From Bacteroidota bacterium (GTDB lineage: Bacteria; Bacteroidota; Bacteroidia; Chitinophagales; Chitinophagaceae): 64,000 bases of DNA. Shown one piece after another: positions 26,396-35,217 of the stretch (the first letter of the stretch is position 1; every line of letters begins with the position of its first letter). The DNA is taken from contig JAGWRO010000011.1 of the NCBI GenBank assembly GCA_028876495.1, forward strand, positions 62,001 to 126,000. The letters are read 5' to 3'. The notes under the pieces are model-generated. The model was not told the origin of the DNA and did not search any database. It was given only the letters and a program-made list of their open reading frames with translations. The translations under genes and the position numbers were made by a program.

Positions 26396-26429
26396 AGTAA
26401 AACAAGAAATACCCGTGATTTTTAATTAG
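26396..26429 (+). repeat. 34-bp dispersed repeat, degenerate copy
   Basis: AGTAAAA (one mismatch), a 14-base spacer, then GATTTTTAATTAG (10 of 13). It touches the 3' end of the isochorismatase-like gene. Confidence 0.35.
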
Positions 26430-26998
26430 TGTAAAGAAGCAGTCCATTCTTCAGCCGTCGTCACATCAGCCTGGCGGGGAAAGACTTTTGCAGTAAGCAC
26501 GCGATGCACTTCCTCATCCCGGTCTCTGCAACAATCAGAAAGAACCGTTATTGTATAATCTTTATCTGCTGCCTCGCGAATCGTTGATAACACTACACCG
26601 CTGGTAGCGATTCCTGTAAGAACGATGTGTTGTATTTGCTGCGCACGCAATACTACTTCCAAATCGCTGCCTGCAAAAGCGCTCACACGCTTTTTGGTGA
26701 TCACCACATCACCAGGTTGGGGCGCCACTTCTTCAGCTACTTTAAAATCTTCTTCCTTGTCAAAACTCCTCGCACCGCTGATGATGGAAGAAAACATTTT
26801 ATTGTGTGGACTTACTTCAGGATAACCTTTTCTAAATCCTACTACCACATACATTACCCAAATTTTATTTTCCCGCGCAGCAGCAATCGCTTTTTTTAAT
26901 GCAGCAAAAAATGGTTCTCTTTCTTCCAGCGCTTTTACGGTTGCGCCTTGTACATCCATTACCAAAAGCGCGGTGTGTTCATTGTTCAGTTTTTCCAT
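26426..26998 (-). CDS. Isochorismatase-family protein lacking the usual catalytic cysteine
   Basis: The 190-residue protein has the isochorismatase/nicotinamidase fold: the early Asp in ALLVMDVQG (Asp15), a Lys in VITKKRVSAFAGSDL and the cis-peptide/nucleophile segment LTGIATSGVVLSTIREAAD. In cysteine hydrolases that last segment reads GxxTxxCVxxT. Here the cysteine position is Val, as in a common subgroup whose activity is not known. Hydrolysis by the usual mechanism is therefore unlikely. It is divergent from the methyltransferase gene at 27196. Confidence 0.88.
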   Translation of the reverse strand: MEKLNNEHTALLVMDVQGATVKALEEREPFFAALKKAIAAARENKIWVMYVVVGFRKGYPEVSPHNKMFSSIISGARSFDKEEDFKVAEEVAPQPGDVVITKKRVSAFAGSDLEVVLRAQQIQHIVLTGIATSGVVLSTIREAADKDYTITVLSDCCRDRDEEVHRVLTAKVFPRQADVTTAEEWTASLH

Positions 26999-27106
26999 TC
27001 AATCTTTATTTTTGTCATCTTCAATTCATCAAAAATAATGCAGCAAAAATTATTGATGATAATAAAAAAGAATTTTTACGTTTATCCGGTGTGCATCTTC
27101 AGGCTG

Positions 27107-27134
27107 AAACTTTTATTGGGCATTTTTATTTTTG
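27107..27134 (+). repeat. 34-bp dispersed repeat, right half only
   Basis: AAACTTTTATTGGG is followed by CATTTTTATTTTTG. The AGTAAAC box is missing. It ends 62 bases before the methyltransferase start, in the same direction. Confidence 0.5.
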
Positions 27135-27195
27135 AATAAACCCTTCAAAAGGTACATTAAGCAATCAGCAATTCCCGTTATCTTCATGATCAAAA

Positions 27196-27822
27196 ATGAA
27201 CGTTAAAGAATCATACAACATTTGGGCAGAACAATACGATAGTAACGTAAACAAAACCCGCGACCTTGAAGCTTTGTCTTTAAGAGAAACCTTGTCTGCG
27301 GTTGAGTTTAAAAGCTGCCTGGAGATTGGTTGCGGAACGGGGAAAAATACTGAATGGCTCATGCACAAAGCAACACACATTACAGCGGTTGATCTTTCAG
27401 AAAAAATGCTTGCAAAAGCAAAAGAAAAAATAAAGTCTTCCAAAGTAAATTTTCAACTGGCAAACATTACCAAAAACTGGAACTTTATAAAAAAGAAATA
27501 TGATCTTATTACTTTTAGTCTTGTATTAGAGCATATTGAAAACCTGGATGAAGTTTTTAAAAAAGCCTCAATGGCGATCAAACCTAACGGTTTTATGTAC
27601 GTGGGAGAATTGCATCCTTTTAAACAATATTCAGGAACAAAAGCCAGGTTTGAAACAGCAGAGGGCCGGCAAATAGTTACTTGTTTCAATCATCATGTTT
27701 CTGAGTTTACCAATGCGGCAAAAGAAAACGGTTTTGAAATTGTGCAATTGAAGGAATATTTTGATGAGAGCAATCACCCGACTGTTCCAAGAATTTTGAC
27801 CTTACTTTTTCAAAAGAAATGA
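27196..27822 (+). CDS. Class I SAM-dependent methyltransferase
   Basis: The 208-residue protein has SAM motif I CLEIGCGTGKNTEWL (about 41-55), motif II VDLSEKMLAKAKEK, and LITFSLVLEHIENLDEVF (about 102-119), as in the UbiE/Tam/Methyltransf_11 group. The substrate is unknown. It is a single gene with half a 34-bp repeat upstream. Confidence 0.88.
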   Translation: MNVKESYNIWAEQYDSNVNKTRDLEALSLRETLSAVEFKSCLEIGCGTGKNTEWLMHKATHITAVDLSEKMLAKAKEKIKSSKVNFQLANITKNWNFIKKKYDLITFSLVLEHIENLDEVFKKASMAIKPNGFMYVGELHPFKQYSGTKARFETAEGRQIVTCFNHHVSEFTNAAKENGFEIVQLKEYFDESNHPTVPRILTLLFQKK

Positions 27823-28046
27823 AAATAAAAATTCAGCTTATTTATTGGTTTACCGCTAAAAATTATATCCTATCTAAAGTAGAAACCTACATATCATTTT
27901 AAATTCTTACAACCTTCGATAGAAAAGAGTAAAACATCCCAAAATCCATTTCTGCCAAAAAAGAAGGCCGTAGTAATTTCTATATATTCCAGGCTCATTT
28001 CACTGACCAAACTCATACAACAGGCTGACGATTGTTATCGATTTTT

Positions 28047-28065
28047 GGTATTTTAAAAAAATACC
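28047..28065. promoter_or_regulatory. Perfect palindrome before the Hsp20 gene
   Basis: GGTATTTTAAAAAAATACC is a perfect inverted repeat (8 + 3 + 8) located 45 bases before the ATG. Its place in the promoter region suggests an operator. The protein that binds it is unknown. Confidence 0.4.
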
Positions 28066-28100
28066 TTTACTCCAGAAATTAATTATTTAATATTTAAACA

Positions 28101-28106
28101 AGGAGG
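28101..28106 (+). promoter_or_regulatory. Strong Shine-Dalgarno site of the Hsp20 gene
   Basis: AGGAGG lies four bases before the ATG at 28111. Such sites are rare in Bacteroidota, where initiation usually relies on A-rich unstructured leaders. Confidence 0.7.
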
Positions 28107-28110
28107 TTTT

Positions 28111-28560
28111 ATGAAAACAAGAGCATTAACAAGAACAAATGACGTGATGATTCCATCAGTTTTTGACGATTTTTTACGCCCATGGAATGAATGGTTTGAT
28201 GGGGGCAGCTATATCGGGCGCACACTAACCATTCCCTCAGTAAATATCGTTGAAAACAAAGATGACTTCAAATTATCCTTTGCAGTACCGGGTATGAAAA
28301 AAAGCGATTTTAAAATTGATGTAACCGGAAATTTACTTACTATCAGCAGTGAAAAAGAAGAGAAGAAGGAAGAAAAAGAAGAAAACTATTCCCGCGAGGA
28401 ATACAACTATTCTTCTTTCACCCGCAGCTTTACTTTACCCGAAGAAGTAAACAAAGAAAAAATTGATGCCACTTATGTTGATGGAGTCCTAAAGTTGGTT
28501 CTTCCTAAAAAAGAAGAAGCAAAGAAGTTGACAGTGAATAAACATATCACTGTAAAGTAA
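28111..28560 (+). CDS. Hsp20/alpha-crystallin small heat-shock protein
   Basis: The 149-residue protein has an N-terminal arm (FDDFLRPWNEWFDGG) and an alpha-crystallin domain from about residue 43 to 140. The domain includes NKDDFKLSFAVPGMKKSDFKIDV, the charged insertion EKEEKKEEKEENYSREEYNY, the SFTRSFTLPEEV strand and the typical YVDGVLKLVLPKKE. It acts as an ATP-independent holdase that binds unfolding proteins. The gene is monocistronic, with a strong ribosome binding site, an upstream palindrome and its own terminator. Confidence 0.95.
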   Translation: MKTRALTRTNDVMIPSVFDDFLRPWNEWFDGGSYIGRTLTIPSVNIVENKDDFKLSFAVPGMKKSDFKIDVTGNLLTISSEKEEKKEEKEENYSREEYNYSSFTRSFTLPEEVNKEKIDATYVDGVLKLVLPKKEEAKKLTVNKHITVK

Positions 28561-28581
28561 GCAGGTTTTATTCCTACTTTT

Positions 28582-28614
28582 AGCCCCGCTATTGGTTCAG
28601 TGGGGCTTTTTTAT
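28582..28614 (+). terminator. Terminator of the Hsp20 gene
   Basis: AGCCCCGCT pairs with AGTGGGGCT (one G-T pair) and is followed by TTTTTT, 22 bases after the stop codon. Confidence 0.88.
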
Positions 28615-28657
28615 TGTTAGAAAAATAACAATTAGCAGAATGCTAAAATCCGGAAGA

Positions 28658-29716
28658 TCAGTTCACGAGGTTTTCTAATTTCTTTTTGTTTAAAATAGTG
28701 ATTACCCCTTCATTTACATCAATCAGTTTTTCCCGCTTAAAATCGCCGAGGGTTCTTATCAGAGATTCAATAGCGGTGCCGGCGATAGATGCCAAATTAT
28801 CTCGTGTAATATTGATCAGGCATTTTTCATCATTTCCATCTTTGTATTTTTCAACTAAAGTAATTAATGCATCTGCTACTTTTTTGCGCAACGAATTATA
28901 GGCCAACCCTAACAACTTATTTTCATTTTCTGCAATATTTTTTGCCAGCATCTGAATAAATTTTTTACTTACTTCAGGATTACTGTTGATCAATTCTTCA
29001 AAATCTTCGCGTGGTATTATTGCCAGTTCTGTTTCTTCCATTGCAGCCGCCGCCTCGTTGTAATTGGTGTTTTCCAAAAGGTCTACATAGCCAAAAAAAT
29101 CATTTTCTTTATAAAGGCCAACCACCAGTTCTTTTCCATTTTCATTGGCCTTAAAAGTTTTTACTTTTCCCTTTTGAATATAAAACAAACTGTTAGGCCG
29201 GTTTCCTTCTGAAAAGATTAATTGTTTCTTTTTATACCGGTTGATGTTTCGGCCTGTAACCAGTTCGTTCATCAGGTCTTTGCCATTATTCGCTTTCATC
29301 AGCGTATTTAAGCCATTCAAATCAGAATCGTATTCGTCTTTAAGCAACTTTACTTTTTTCAACCTGCTTTCTATGGCTTTCAGCAATTCGGTTCCGCTAA
29401 AGGGCTTGGTGATGTAATCATCTGCACCTAATTCCATTCCTTTACGATAATCTTCTCTTTCGGTTTTGGCAGTAAGAAAAATAAAAGGAGTATTCATGGT
29501 AGCAGAATTTTTACGAAGCATGTGTAATACCCCATAGCCGTCAAGCAACGGCATCATAATATCACATATAATCAGATCAGGTTTTTCGCGTAAAGCAATT
29601 TCCACTCCTGATTTTCCATTTTCTGCACTAAAAACTTTATAGTTCGTCATTTCCAATATCTCAGATGTATTCTCGCGAATCGTATCATTGTCCTCTATAA
29701 TTAATATTTTTTCCAT
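28658..29716 (-). CDS. Receiver-CRP fusion response regulator
   Basis: Start chosen at MEKILIIEDND (29716), the usual receiver beginning. The 352-residue protein has three parts: a receiver domain (residues 1-120, phospho-acceptor Asp in LIICDIMMP, Lys in YITKPFSG), a cyclic-nucleotide-binding-like barrel (about 145-260), and a CRP-type helix-turn-helix (about 290-345, ITRDNLASIAGTAIESLIRTLGDFK). The ligand of the barrel is unknown. It is a DNA-binding regulator controlled by phosphorylation, and the PAS histidine kinase at 30026 is the likely partner. Targets may include anaerobic or stress genes. Confidence 0.9.
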   Translation of the reverse strand: MEKILIIEDNDTIRENTSEILEMTNYKVFSAENGKSGVEIALREKPDLIICDIMMPLLDGYGVLHMLRKNSATMNTPFIFLTAKTEREDYRKGMELGADDYITKPFSGTELLKAIESRLKKVKLLKDEYDSDLNGLNTLMKANNGKDLMNELVTGRNINRYKKKQLIFSEGNRPNSLFYIQKGKVKTFKANENGKELVVGLYKENDFFGYVDLLENTNYNEAAAAMEETELAIIPREDFEELINSNPEVSKKFIQMLAKNIAENENKLLGLAYNSLRKKVADALITLVEKYKDGNDEKCLINITRDNLASIAGTAIESLIRTLGDFKREKLIDVNEGVITILNKKKLENLVN

Positions 29717-30025
29717 GATATAATTTTGATTCGGCATCAAAAAACTCTGATGCAATTTTTTATTTAGAAACTTATTTAAGAAATATATTTATCACAGGCT
29801 ACATTGATTTTACATCAAAACTTTGGCTTTCCTGTCAATATATAGTAGAGCATTTTGGTAGAAAAGATTTCCGGATTTCATTTCTAAATGGCAACAAAAT
29901 AATTTTGAGCCTTCGAACCAAACAACAATCTCTACCGGAAACTAAACAAATACAAAACTACTATTTAATTTCAAATTAAATTACATTTGTTTTTACTGGC
30001 TAAATAGAATTGCAGGCGGTATCTC
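29717..30025. other. Intergenic region between kinase and regulator genes
   Basis: These 309 bases carry no gene. The notable structure is the FNR/CRP-like palindrome at 29804-29818. A separate promoter for the regulator gene is likely here. Confidence 0.4.
29804..29818. promoter_or_regulatory. CRP/FNR-like palindrome upstream of the receiver-CRP gene
   Basis: TTGATTTTACATCAA has the TTGAT/ATCAA arms of FNR-type sites but with a five-base centre instead of four. It lies 88 bases before the regulator start, so autoregulation through its CRP-type helix-turn-helix is possible. Confidence 0.4.
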
Positions 30026-32086
30026 TTATGAAGAAACGATGGAGTGAACTTTAGTTTTAAAAGTGATAATAAATTCAGTTCCCTTATCCCGTTCACTGTT
30101 ACAAAACACTTTTCCATTCATTAATTCCACGTACTTATGAACAATATGCAACCCAAGACCGGTGCCCTGTATGCCTGTTACATTAGAAGCCCTGAAAAAA
30201 CGTTCGAACAAATGAAACTGGTCTTGCTTTGGTATTCCCATTCCCCTGTCGCTTATTCGAACTTCAACATTCGGCAGTTTTACATGCGTAGAAAGATGAA
30301 TTGGCGATTTTTCCGGCGAAAATTTGATAGCGTTTGATAAAAGATTGCTTATAATATGCCTAAGCAAAGAAGGATCAAGCAATACATTATTTTCTCCCTC
30401 ATGCCTATAAAAAATTTCCTGCCCTTTCTTTTGAATTTCTTTCACCTCGTCCAATACGCCGTTTATATGATCTTCAAGATTGAAGTAATTAAACTGAGGC
30501 GCAATCCTGCCTTCTTCAATCTTACCTACATTTAAAAAGTCGTTCAGTATATCTGTAAGTATATTTACAGATGAAACGATGCGCTCTATATGCTTTTCAC
30601 GTTTAAGCTGATCTTCAGGATGTGTATATTTTTGCAGAAGATAAATGGATGACAAAATGCCGCTAAGCGGAGTGCGAAATTCATGAGAAGCTATAGAGAC
30701 AAACCTGGATTTCAACTGGTTTAATTCTTTCTCTACCACAAGTGCTTTTTTTAATTCTACTTCCGTCTTTTTAATTTCAGTTATATCAACAGCAACACCT
30801 AAAAAGCCGGTTATTTCATCCTTTTCATTTCTTAACGCATTTACCGTAAGTGTCACTGGAAAACGTTCGCCACTCTTTTTTACATAAGTCCATTCATCCG
30901 TATTCAATAAGTGTGCTTTACTCTTTGCCACATAGACTTCAAAGCCAGGGTCAATCTCTTTTTTTAATTCCCGTGAAAGCCGTTTCGCTCTTTGTACAGT
31001 TTCCGTTTCATCATGCCAGAGGGATGGGCTATACTTACCGATTACTTCTTCAGCTTTATAACCCAGCACTTTCTCTGCTGCGGTATTAAATAAGGTGATT
31101 ATACCATTTGGATCAGTAGCAATAATTAATGCTCCCGAATAATCAAGAACCGCCTTCTGAAATTCACTTATGCGCAATAATTCTCCTTTCGCCAGTTCGG
31201 TAATCGCTATCTGGTCTTTTAATTTTTTTATAGTCGCAGCAAGTTCATTGGTTCGTTCGTTTACCTTTTTCTCCAGCTCAGTATTTAATTTAATGATCTG
31301 TTCTTCTGTTTTTTTTCTTGCGGAAACGTCAGAAACAAAAGTGATCACAAAAGTTTCTTTTTTATTTGTATAATGTCCAAGGCTTATTTCAATCGGAAAT
31401 TCTGTACCATCTTTTTTTCTGGCAAAAAGGGTCATACCTTCTCCTATAGGTCCGGTTTTCGGATCTTTATAGAAACGGTCGTGGTGTAACGTATAAACTT
31501 TATGAAAGCGTTGGGGAATAAGGATTTCGATATTTTCCCCCTTTAATTCCTTTCGCTGGTACCCAAATAATTGTAAAGCAAAAGAGTTAATTAAAACAAT
31601 TTGCCTTTCACTATTTATGATAACGACGCCCAGGGAAGCATAATCCATCAGTGCACCGAAGCGTTGCTTGGCCTTTAAAAGGCTTTCCTCCGCAGCCATG
31701 GCCCTGTCTATCTTTTCAATTTGAAGTAAATGAAATTCCTCTCCACCTACCGAAAAGGAACTGCACCGCATAAAGCCCCAAAAAAGTGAACTTTTTTTTG
31801 TTTTAAATTCTATCTCTTCTGAATAAAAACCTTTTGATTCAATTTGTTTATCCATGCGGATAAGTTTCTTTTCATCGGGTGTGTCTTTCCATAAAGAAAG
31901 AACCAGGGTGTTTAAAAGGCTATCGGCGTTTTTATATTCAAACATTTCTGCGCCGGCTTTATTTACAAAAACAATCTTCCTGTTGTCCTTTCGGGTTACT
32001 GCCAAAAAATCGAGAATATTTTTTGAAATGGAATCTAGCAGGCTCTGCTGGAATTCTATATTTTTATATAAAGCGTTTCCAGGCAT
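30026..32086 (-). CDS. PAS-domain sensor histidine kinase
   Basis: The 686-residue protein has no membrane helix and is probably cytosolic. It has three PAS domains (about 12-130, 142-265 and 310-430). The second contains the FixL-like RFHKVYTLHHDRF segment. A coiled-coil linker lies around 262-300. HisKA has the phospho-acceptor in SIASHEFRTPLSG (about residue 466), and HATPase_c spans about 570-680, with the N box HIISNLLSNAIKFSPE and the G box GTGLGLHIV. The transmitter type fits the downstream receiver-CRP regulator about 310 bases away. The signal is unknown; redox or oxygen sensing by PAS is plausible. Confidence 0.93.
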   Translation of the reverse strand: MPGNALYKNIEFQQSLLDSISKNILDFLAVTRKDNRKIVFVNKAGAEMFEYKNADSLLNTLVLSLWKDTPDEKKLIRMDKQIESKGFYSEEIEFKTKKSSLFWGFMRCSSFSVGGEEFHLLQIEKIDRAMAAEESLLKAKQRFGALMDYASLGVVIINSERQIVLINSFALQLFGYQRKELKGENIEILIPQRFHKVYTLHHDRFYKDPKTGPIGEGMTLFARKKDGTEFPIEISLGHYTNKKETFVITFVSDVSARKKTEEQIIKLNTELEKKVNERTNELAATIKKLKDQIAITELAKGELLRISEFQKAVLDYSGALIIATDPNGIITLFNTAAEKVLGYKAEEVIGKYSPSLWHDETETVQRAKRLSRELKKEIDPGFEVYVAKSKAHLLNTDEWTYVKKSGERFPVTLTVNALRNEKDEITGFLGVAVDITEIKKTEVELKKALVVEKELNQLKSRFVSIASHEFRTPLSGILSSIYLLQKYTHPEDQLKREKHIERIVSSVNILTDILNDFLNVGKIEEGRIAPQFNYFNLEDHINGVLDEVKEIQKKGQEIFYRHEGENNVLLDPSLLRHIISNLLSNAIKFSPEKSPIHLSTHVKLPNVEVRISDRGMGIPKQDQFHLFERFFRASNVTGIQGTGLGLHIVHKYVELMNGKVFCNSERDKGTEFIITFKTKVHSIVSS

Positions 32087-32175
32087 TAGAATTATTTTTA
32101 AAATAAGTAAATTAAATCATTGAAGGAATATCTCCAAAAGAAAAAAAGAATTCTCATTATTTGTTGCTTTACTAT

Positions 32176-32208
32176 AAAAAAAGGAGCACCCTTTCGAATG
32201 CTCCTTTT
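32176..32208 (-). terminator. Terminator of the M1 peptidase gene
   Basis: AAAAGGAGCA pairs with TGCTCCTTTT around a ten-base loop. On the minus strand a run of Ts follows. It is 20 bases past the stop. Confidence 0.85.
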
Positions 32209-32228
32209 ACACTTTTTAGTTAGGTGTT

Positions 32229-34826
32229 TTATTTAAAATCTTCATCTTTTAAGCCACTGTTTATTTTTGCATCGGTCACGGTTAAAGGAATATCTACCTG
32301 TGATGAAATCGTTATTGAATATGGAATTTTAATTCCACTTACTTCTTTATAATCGGAGTAGGTTGTGGAAGAAGTGCCTGCGTTTGTAGCGGTTTCTTTT
32401 TTCAATTTGAAACCAGTATTTACATCAAAATATTCTTTAACTGTGCTTCCCGCTTTAGAAGTAATATTTACTGCATAAGCGTCTTTATCTTCCACTTTTG
32501 CTATCATGGGTTCCAACGATAATTTATAACCTGCATTTAAAAACTCAATTTCAGGAAAAGGCATCGCCTGTTCTTTGAGCCTTGCACGGGTTTCATCATC
32601 AATCTTCTGCTGCTGTCCCATTGCAGCAACGCTGATACTGTCGCCATTCATCAAAACTTTTTGAATCACCATATTAGAGGAAGTTAAGGTGATTGCTTGC
32701 AGCATATGATCAGGTATTTTAAATTTATTCACCAACTCAATTCCTTGTCCTTGCACCTCTCCTTTTGCTTTGTACGAAAAGTCTTTGACGTCATTTAATT
32801 TATCTTTTCCACCGATTGCTTTCAAATAATTATCGATCACGTTAGTAGCAGTCAGGCCTTGCGGTACCGGTTTCAACGGCTCTCCGGTGTAAGTGTTATT
32901 AGATGGGTCTATATCAGGATAATCATGGTCGGGATCAATGATAATTTTTTTAATAACTGAGGTAGATGGATATTCAAATGTCCATTCACCGCCACGTTGC
33001 CATATTTCAACCGGCAGTTCAATTGAATCGGTTTTACCATTTTCCTGTTCGATCTTCATGGGCACCGGCAATACCATCTGGTCATTATTAACAATAGTAA
33101 TCAGCGCGCCTTTTGAAGGATCATTGTCAACATATTCTACATCTTTCACACCCTGGTCTAGTTTTGAATTGGTAAAGAACCAACCTCTCCAGAAATAAGA
33201 AAGGTCCTCACCGCTCACATTTTCCATCGTTCTGAAAAAATCCCATGGAGTTGGATGCTTAAATGCCCAGCGGTCAATATAAATCCTGAAAGCAGAATCG
33301 AAACGCTCCTTACCAAGGATTTGATTACGCAAAATATTCAATCCATCACTCGGTTTTTCATAGGCTGCTATACCTAAAAAACTTTGCTGTGTTACATCAG
33401 GGATAGTCATGATCGCATCTGCGCCTTTTTTAAACATATAAGGAGCAGATTTTTCTACGTCACTTTTTTGGTAAAATTCCCCATTGTTAAAAACCTTTGT
33501 ATCAACACCATTAATAAAAGTATTGAAACCTTCATCCATCCACGGGAATTTGCGTTCGTTGGAACCAACAATCATTGGGAACCAGTTGTGGCCAAACTCA
33601 TGATTGGTTACACCCCAAAGACCACGACCACTGCTCCTGGAAGAGCAGAAAACGATACCTGGGTATTCCATTCCATTAACAACTCCTGCTACATTGGTAG
33701 CGGTAGGATAAGTAAATTCATACCATTCTTTTGAATATAATTCAATAGCACCTTTTACAAATTCTGTTGATCTTTTCCATGCCTGGGCTTTTGCACTTTC
33801 AACAGGATAAACAGATTGAGCCAAAGCTTTTTTACCACTTGGTAAATTAATGCGCGCTGCATCCCAGATAAATGCTTTTGAGGCAGCCCATGCTACGTCT
33901 CTTGTATTATTGCATACAAAATGCCAGGTAAGGGTAGATTTATTAGGATGATATGAATTTCCATTCAAATCTTCGGCACTTATAATTGTAACTGTTTTAT
34001 CACTCTTCTTAGCCTGTTCAAGCCTGCCCCTGACCGCAGAAGTTAAACATTCGGCAGGATTTTGCAAAGCACCAGAACCAACAACGATAAGGTTAGAAGG
34101 AGCTGTAATGGTATAATCAATATTTCCATATTCAAGATAGAACTCTCCTGCGCCGAGATAAGGCAGTGTGTTCCATCCTTCAATGTCATCAAATACACAC
34201 ATCCGTGGAAACCATTGTGCTATTTCATATATCCAGCCATTCTTTGTATCCAGGCGCCCCATACGGTCGGTACCATATTGAGGAACAGAAAAAGCATAAT
34301 TAATTTTTAGTTGTAAACTTCCGGTTTTGGCAGCCAGGGGTTTTGGCAGCCACACCTGCATACGCGTATCAGAAACTATATATTTGGCCTTCGTGGTTTT
34401 TCCATTCATCACTATGTCTACCGAATTTAATTCATCACCTTTTGTAAAGGCCCGGTTGGCCCACCGGCCGCCTGTGATCAAACTGGTTGCCTGTGCACGG
34501 CTGTCTTCCCTGTAAATATTCTGATCAAGCTGAAGCCATAAAAATTTTAAAGGATCGGGGCTATTGTTCTTATAAGTAATCACTACAGAACCTGAAACCC
34601 GCTTTTGAGCTGTATCCAGAGAAACGGCAATTTTGTAATCTGCCCTGTTTTGCCAGTATGCCGGGCCGGGTTGCCCGCTTGCACTCCTGTATTCATTACC
34701 ATTTGTGGTATAAAAAAAAGGAGCAAAAGCTTTGTGTTGGTCATAATGCGAGCCGCTGTCAGACTGAGAGAAAACAGCGCCTCCTGTAATTATCAATAAA
34801 AATGCTACAATACCTAATTTTTTCAT
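32229..34826 (-). CDS. Secreted M1 family metallopeptidase with C-terminal extension
   Basis: The 865-residue protein has a signal peptide (cleaved near VFSQ, residue 20). The M1 catalytic zinc motif HEFGHNW (about 409) and the downstream Glu in [15 protein letters not shown] (WMDEG) are present. GMEYPGIVF replaces the textbook GAMEN, as usual in this exported subgroup. The catalytic part ends near residue 640. The last 210 residues (from about [21 protein letters not shown]) resemble the outer-membrane lipoprotein-sorting-like domain found in Bacteroidota peptidases. It probably trims peptides in the periplasm. It is a single gene. Confidence 0.92.
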   Translation of the reverse strand: MKKLGIVAFLLIITGGAVFSQSDSGSHYDQHKAFAPFFYTTNGNEYRSASGQPGPAYWQNRADYKIAVSLDTAQKRVSGSVVITYKNNSPDPLKFLWLQLDQNIYREDSRAQATSLITGGRWANRAFTKGDELNSVDIVMNGKTTKAKYIVSDTRMQVWLPKPLAAKTGSLQLKINYAFSVPQYGTDRMGRLDTKNGWIYEIAQWFPRMCVFDDIEGWNTLPYLGAGEFYLEYGNIDYTITAPSNLIVVGSGALQNPAECLTSAVRGRLEQAKKSDKTVTIISAEDLNGNSYHPNKSTLTWHFVCNNTRDVAWAASKAFIWDAARINLPSGKKALAQSVYPVESAKAQAWKRSTEFVKGAIELYSKEWYEFTYPTATNVAGVVNGMEYPGIVFCSSRSSGRGLWGVTNHEFGHNWFPMIVGSNERKFPWMDEGFNTFINGVDTKVFNNGEFYQKSDVEKSAPYMFKKGADAIMTIPDVTQQSFLGIAAYEKPSDGLNILRNQILGKERFDSAFRIYIDRWAFKHPTPWDFFRTMENVSGEDLSYFWRGWFFTNSKLDQGVKDVEYVDNDPSKGALITIVNNDQMVLPVPMKIEQENGKTDSIELPVEIWQRGGEWTFEYPSTSVIKKIIIDPDHDYPDIDPSNNTYTGEPLKPVPQGLTATNVIDNYLKAIGGKDKLNDVKDFSYKAKGEVQGQGIELVNKFKIPDHMLQAITLTSSNMVIQKVLMNGDSISVAAMGQQQKIDDETRARLKEQAMPFPEIEFLNAGYKLSLEPMIAKVEDKDAYAVNITSKAGSTVKEYFDVNTGFKLKKETATNAGTSSTTYSDYKEVSGIKIPYSITISSQVDIPLTVTDAKINSGLKDEDFK

Positions 34827-35217
34827 ATTTAAATTTTAAGGCGGTGAAGTTATAATATTTCGTTTTTAGGGTGTTAGATTTTATATAAACGGTTTGCTAA
34901 ATTTGGGTTATAATAATTTAAGTAAGAAAATCCCAAATAGAAATATCGATATTTTCTTTGTTTACTGAATCTAAACAAGCAATAGAAAATATAACTAAAG
35001 TAAAAAAAGGATTTATTCTTTGTTGCCCTTTTTGTTTTTCGCGGATGAACAACAGCAAATCAACAAATAATCACAATTCTCCTTTTACTTTTTAATACAA
35101 ATGTGAATGTATAAAATATGATTCCCATCATACACGCAAGTGCCTGAAATCAGTTTTTGCTTTATGCATAATTTTTACTTTGCCAAAGATTATTAATCAC
35201 CATTTTCATACGAAATT
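34827..35217. other. Divergent intergenic region before the pyruvate oxidoreductase operon
   Basis: No gene is supported in these 391 bases. It contains a minus-strand copy of the 34-bp repeat (34933-34966) and, near 35156-35183, a TTTG followed 16 bases later by TACTTTGC, a possible promoter for the operon starting at 35218 with somewhat short spacing. Confidence 0.45.
34933..34966 (-). repeat. 34-bp dispersed repeat copy
   Basis: On the minus strand an exact AGTAAAC (34960-34966), a 14-base spacer and TATTTCTATTTGG (11 of 13). It ends 106 bases before the M1 peptidase start, in the same direction. Confidence 0.5.
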
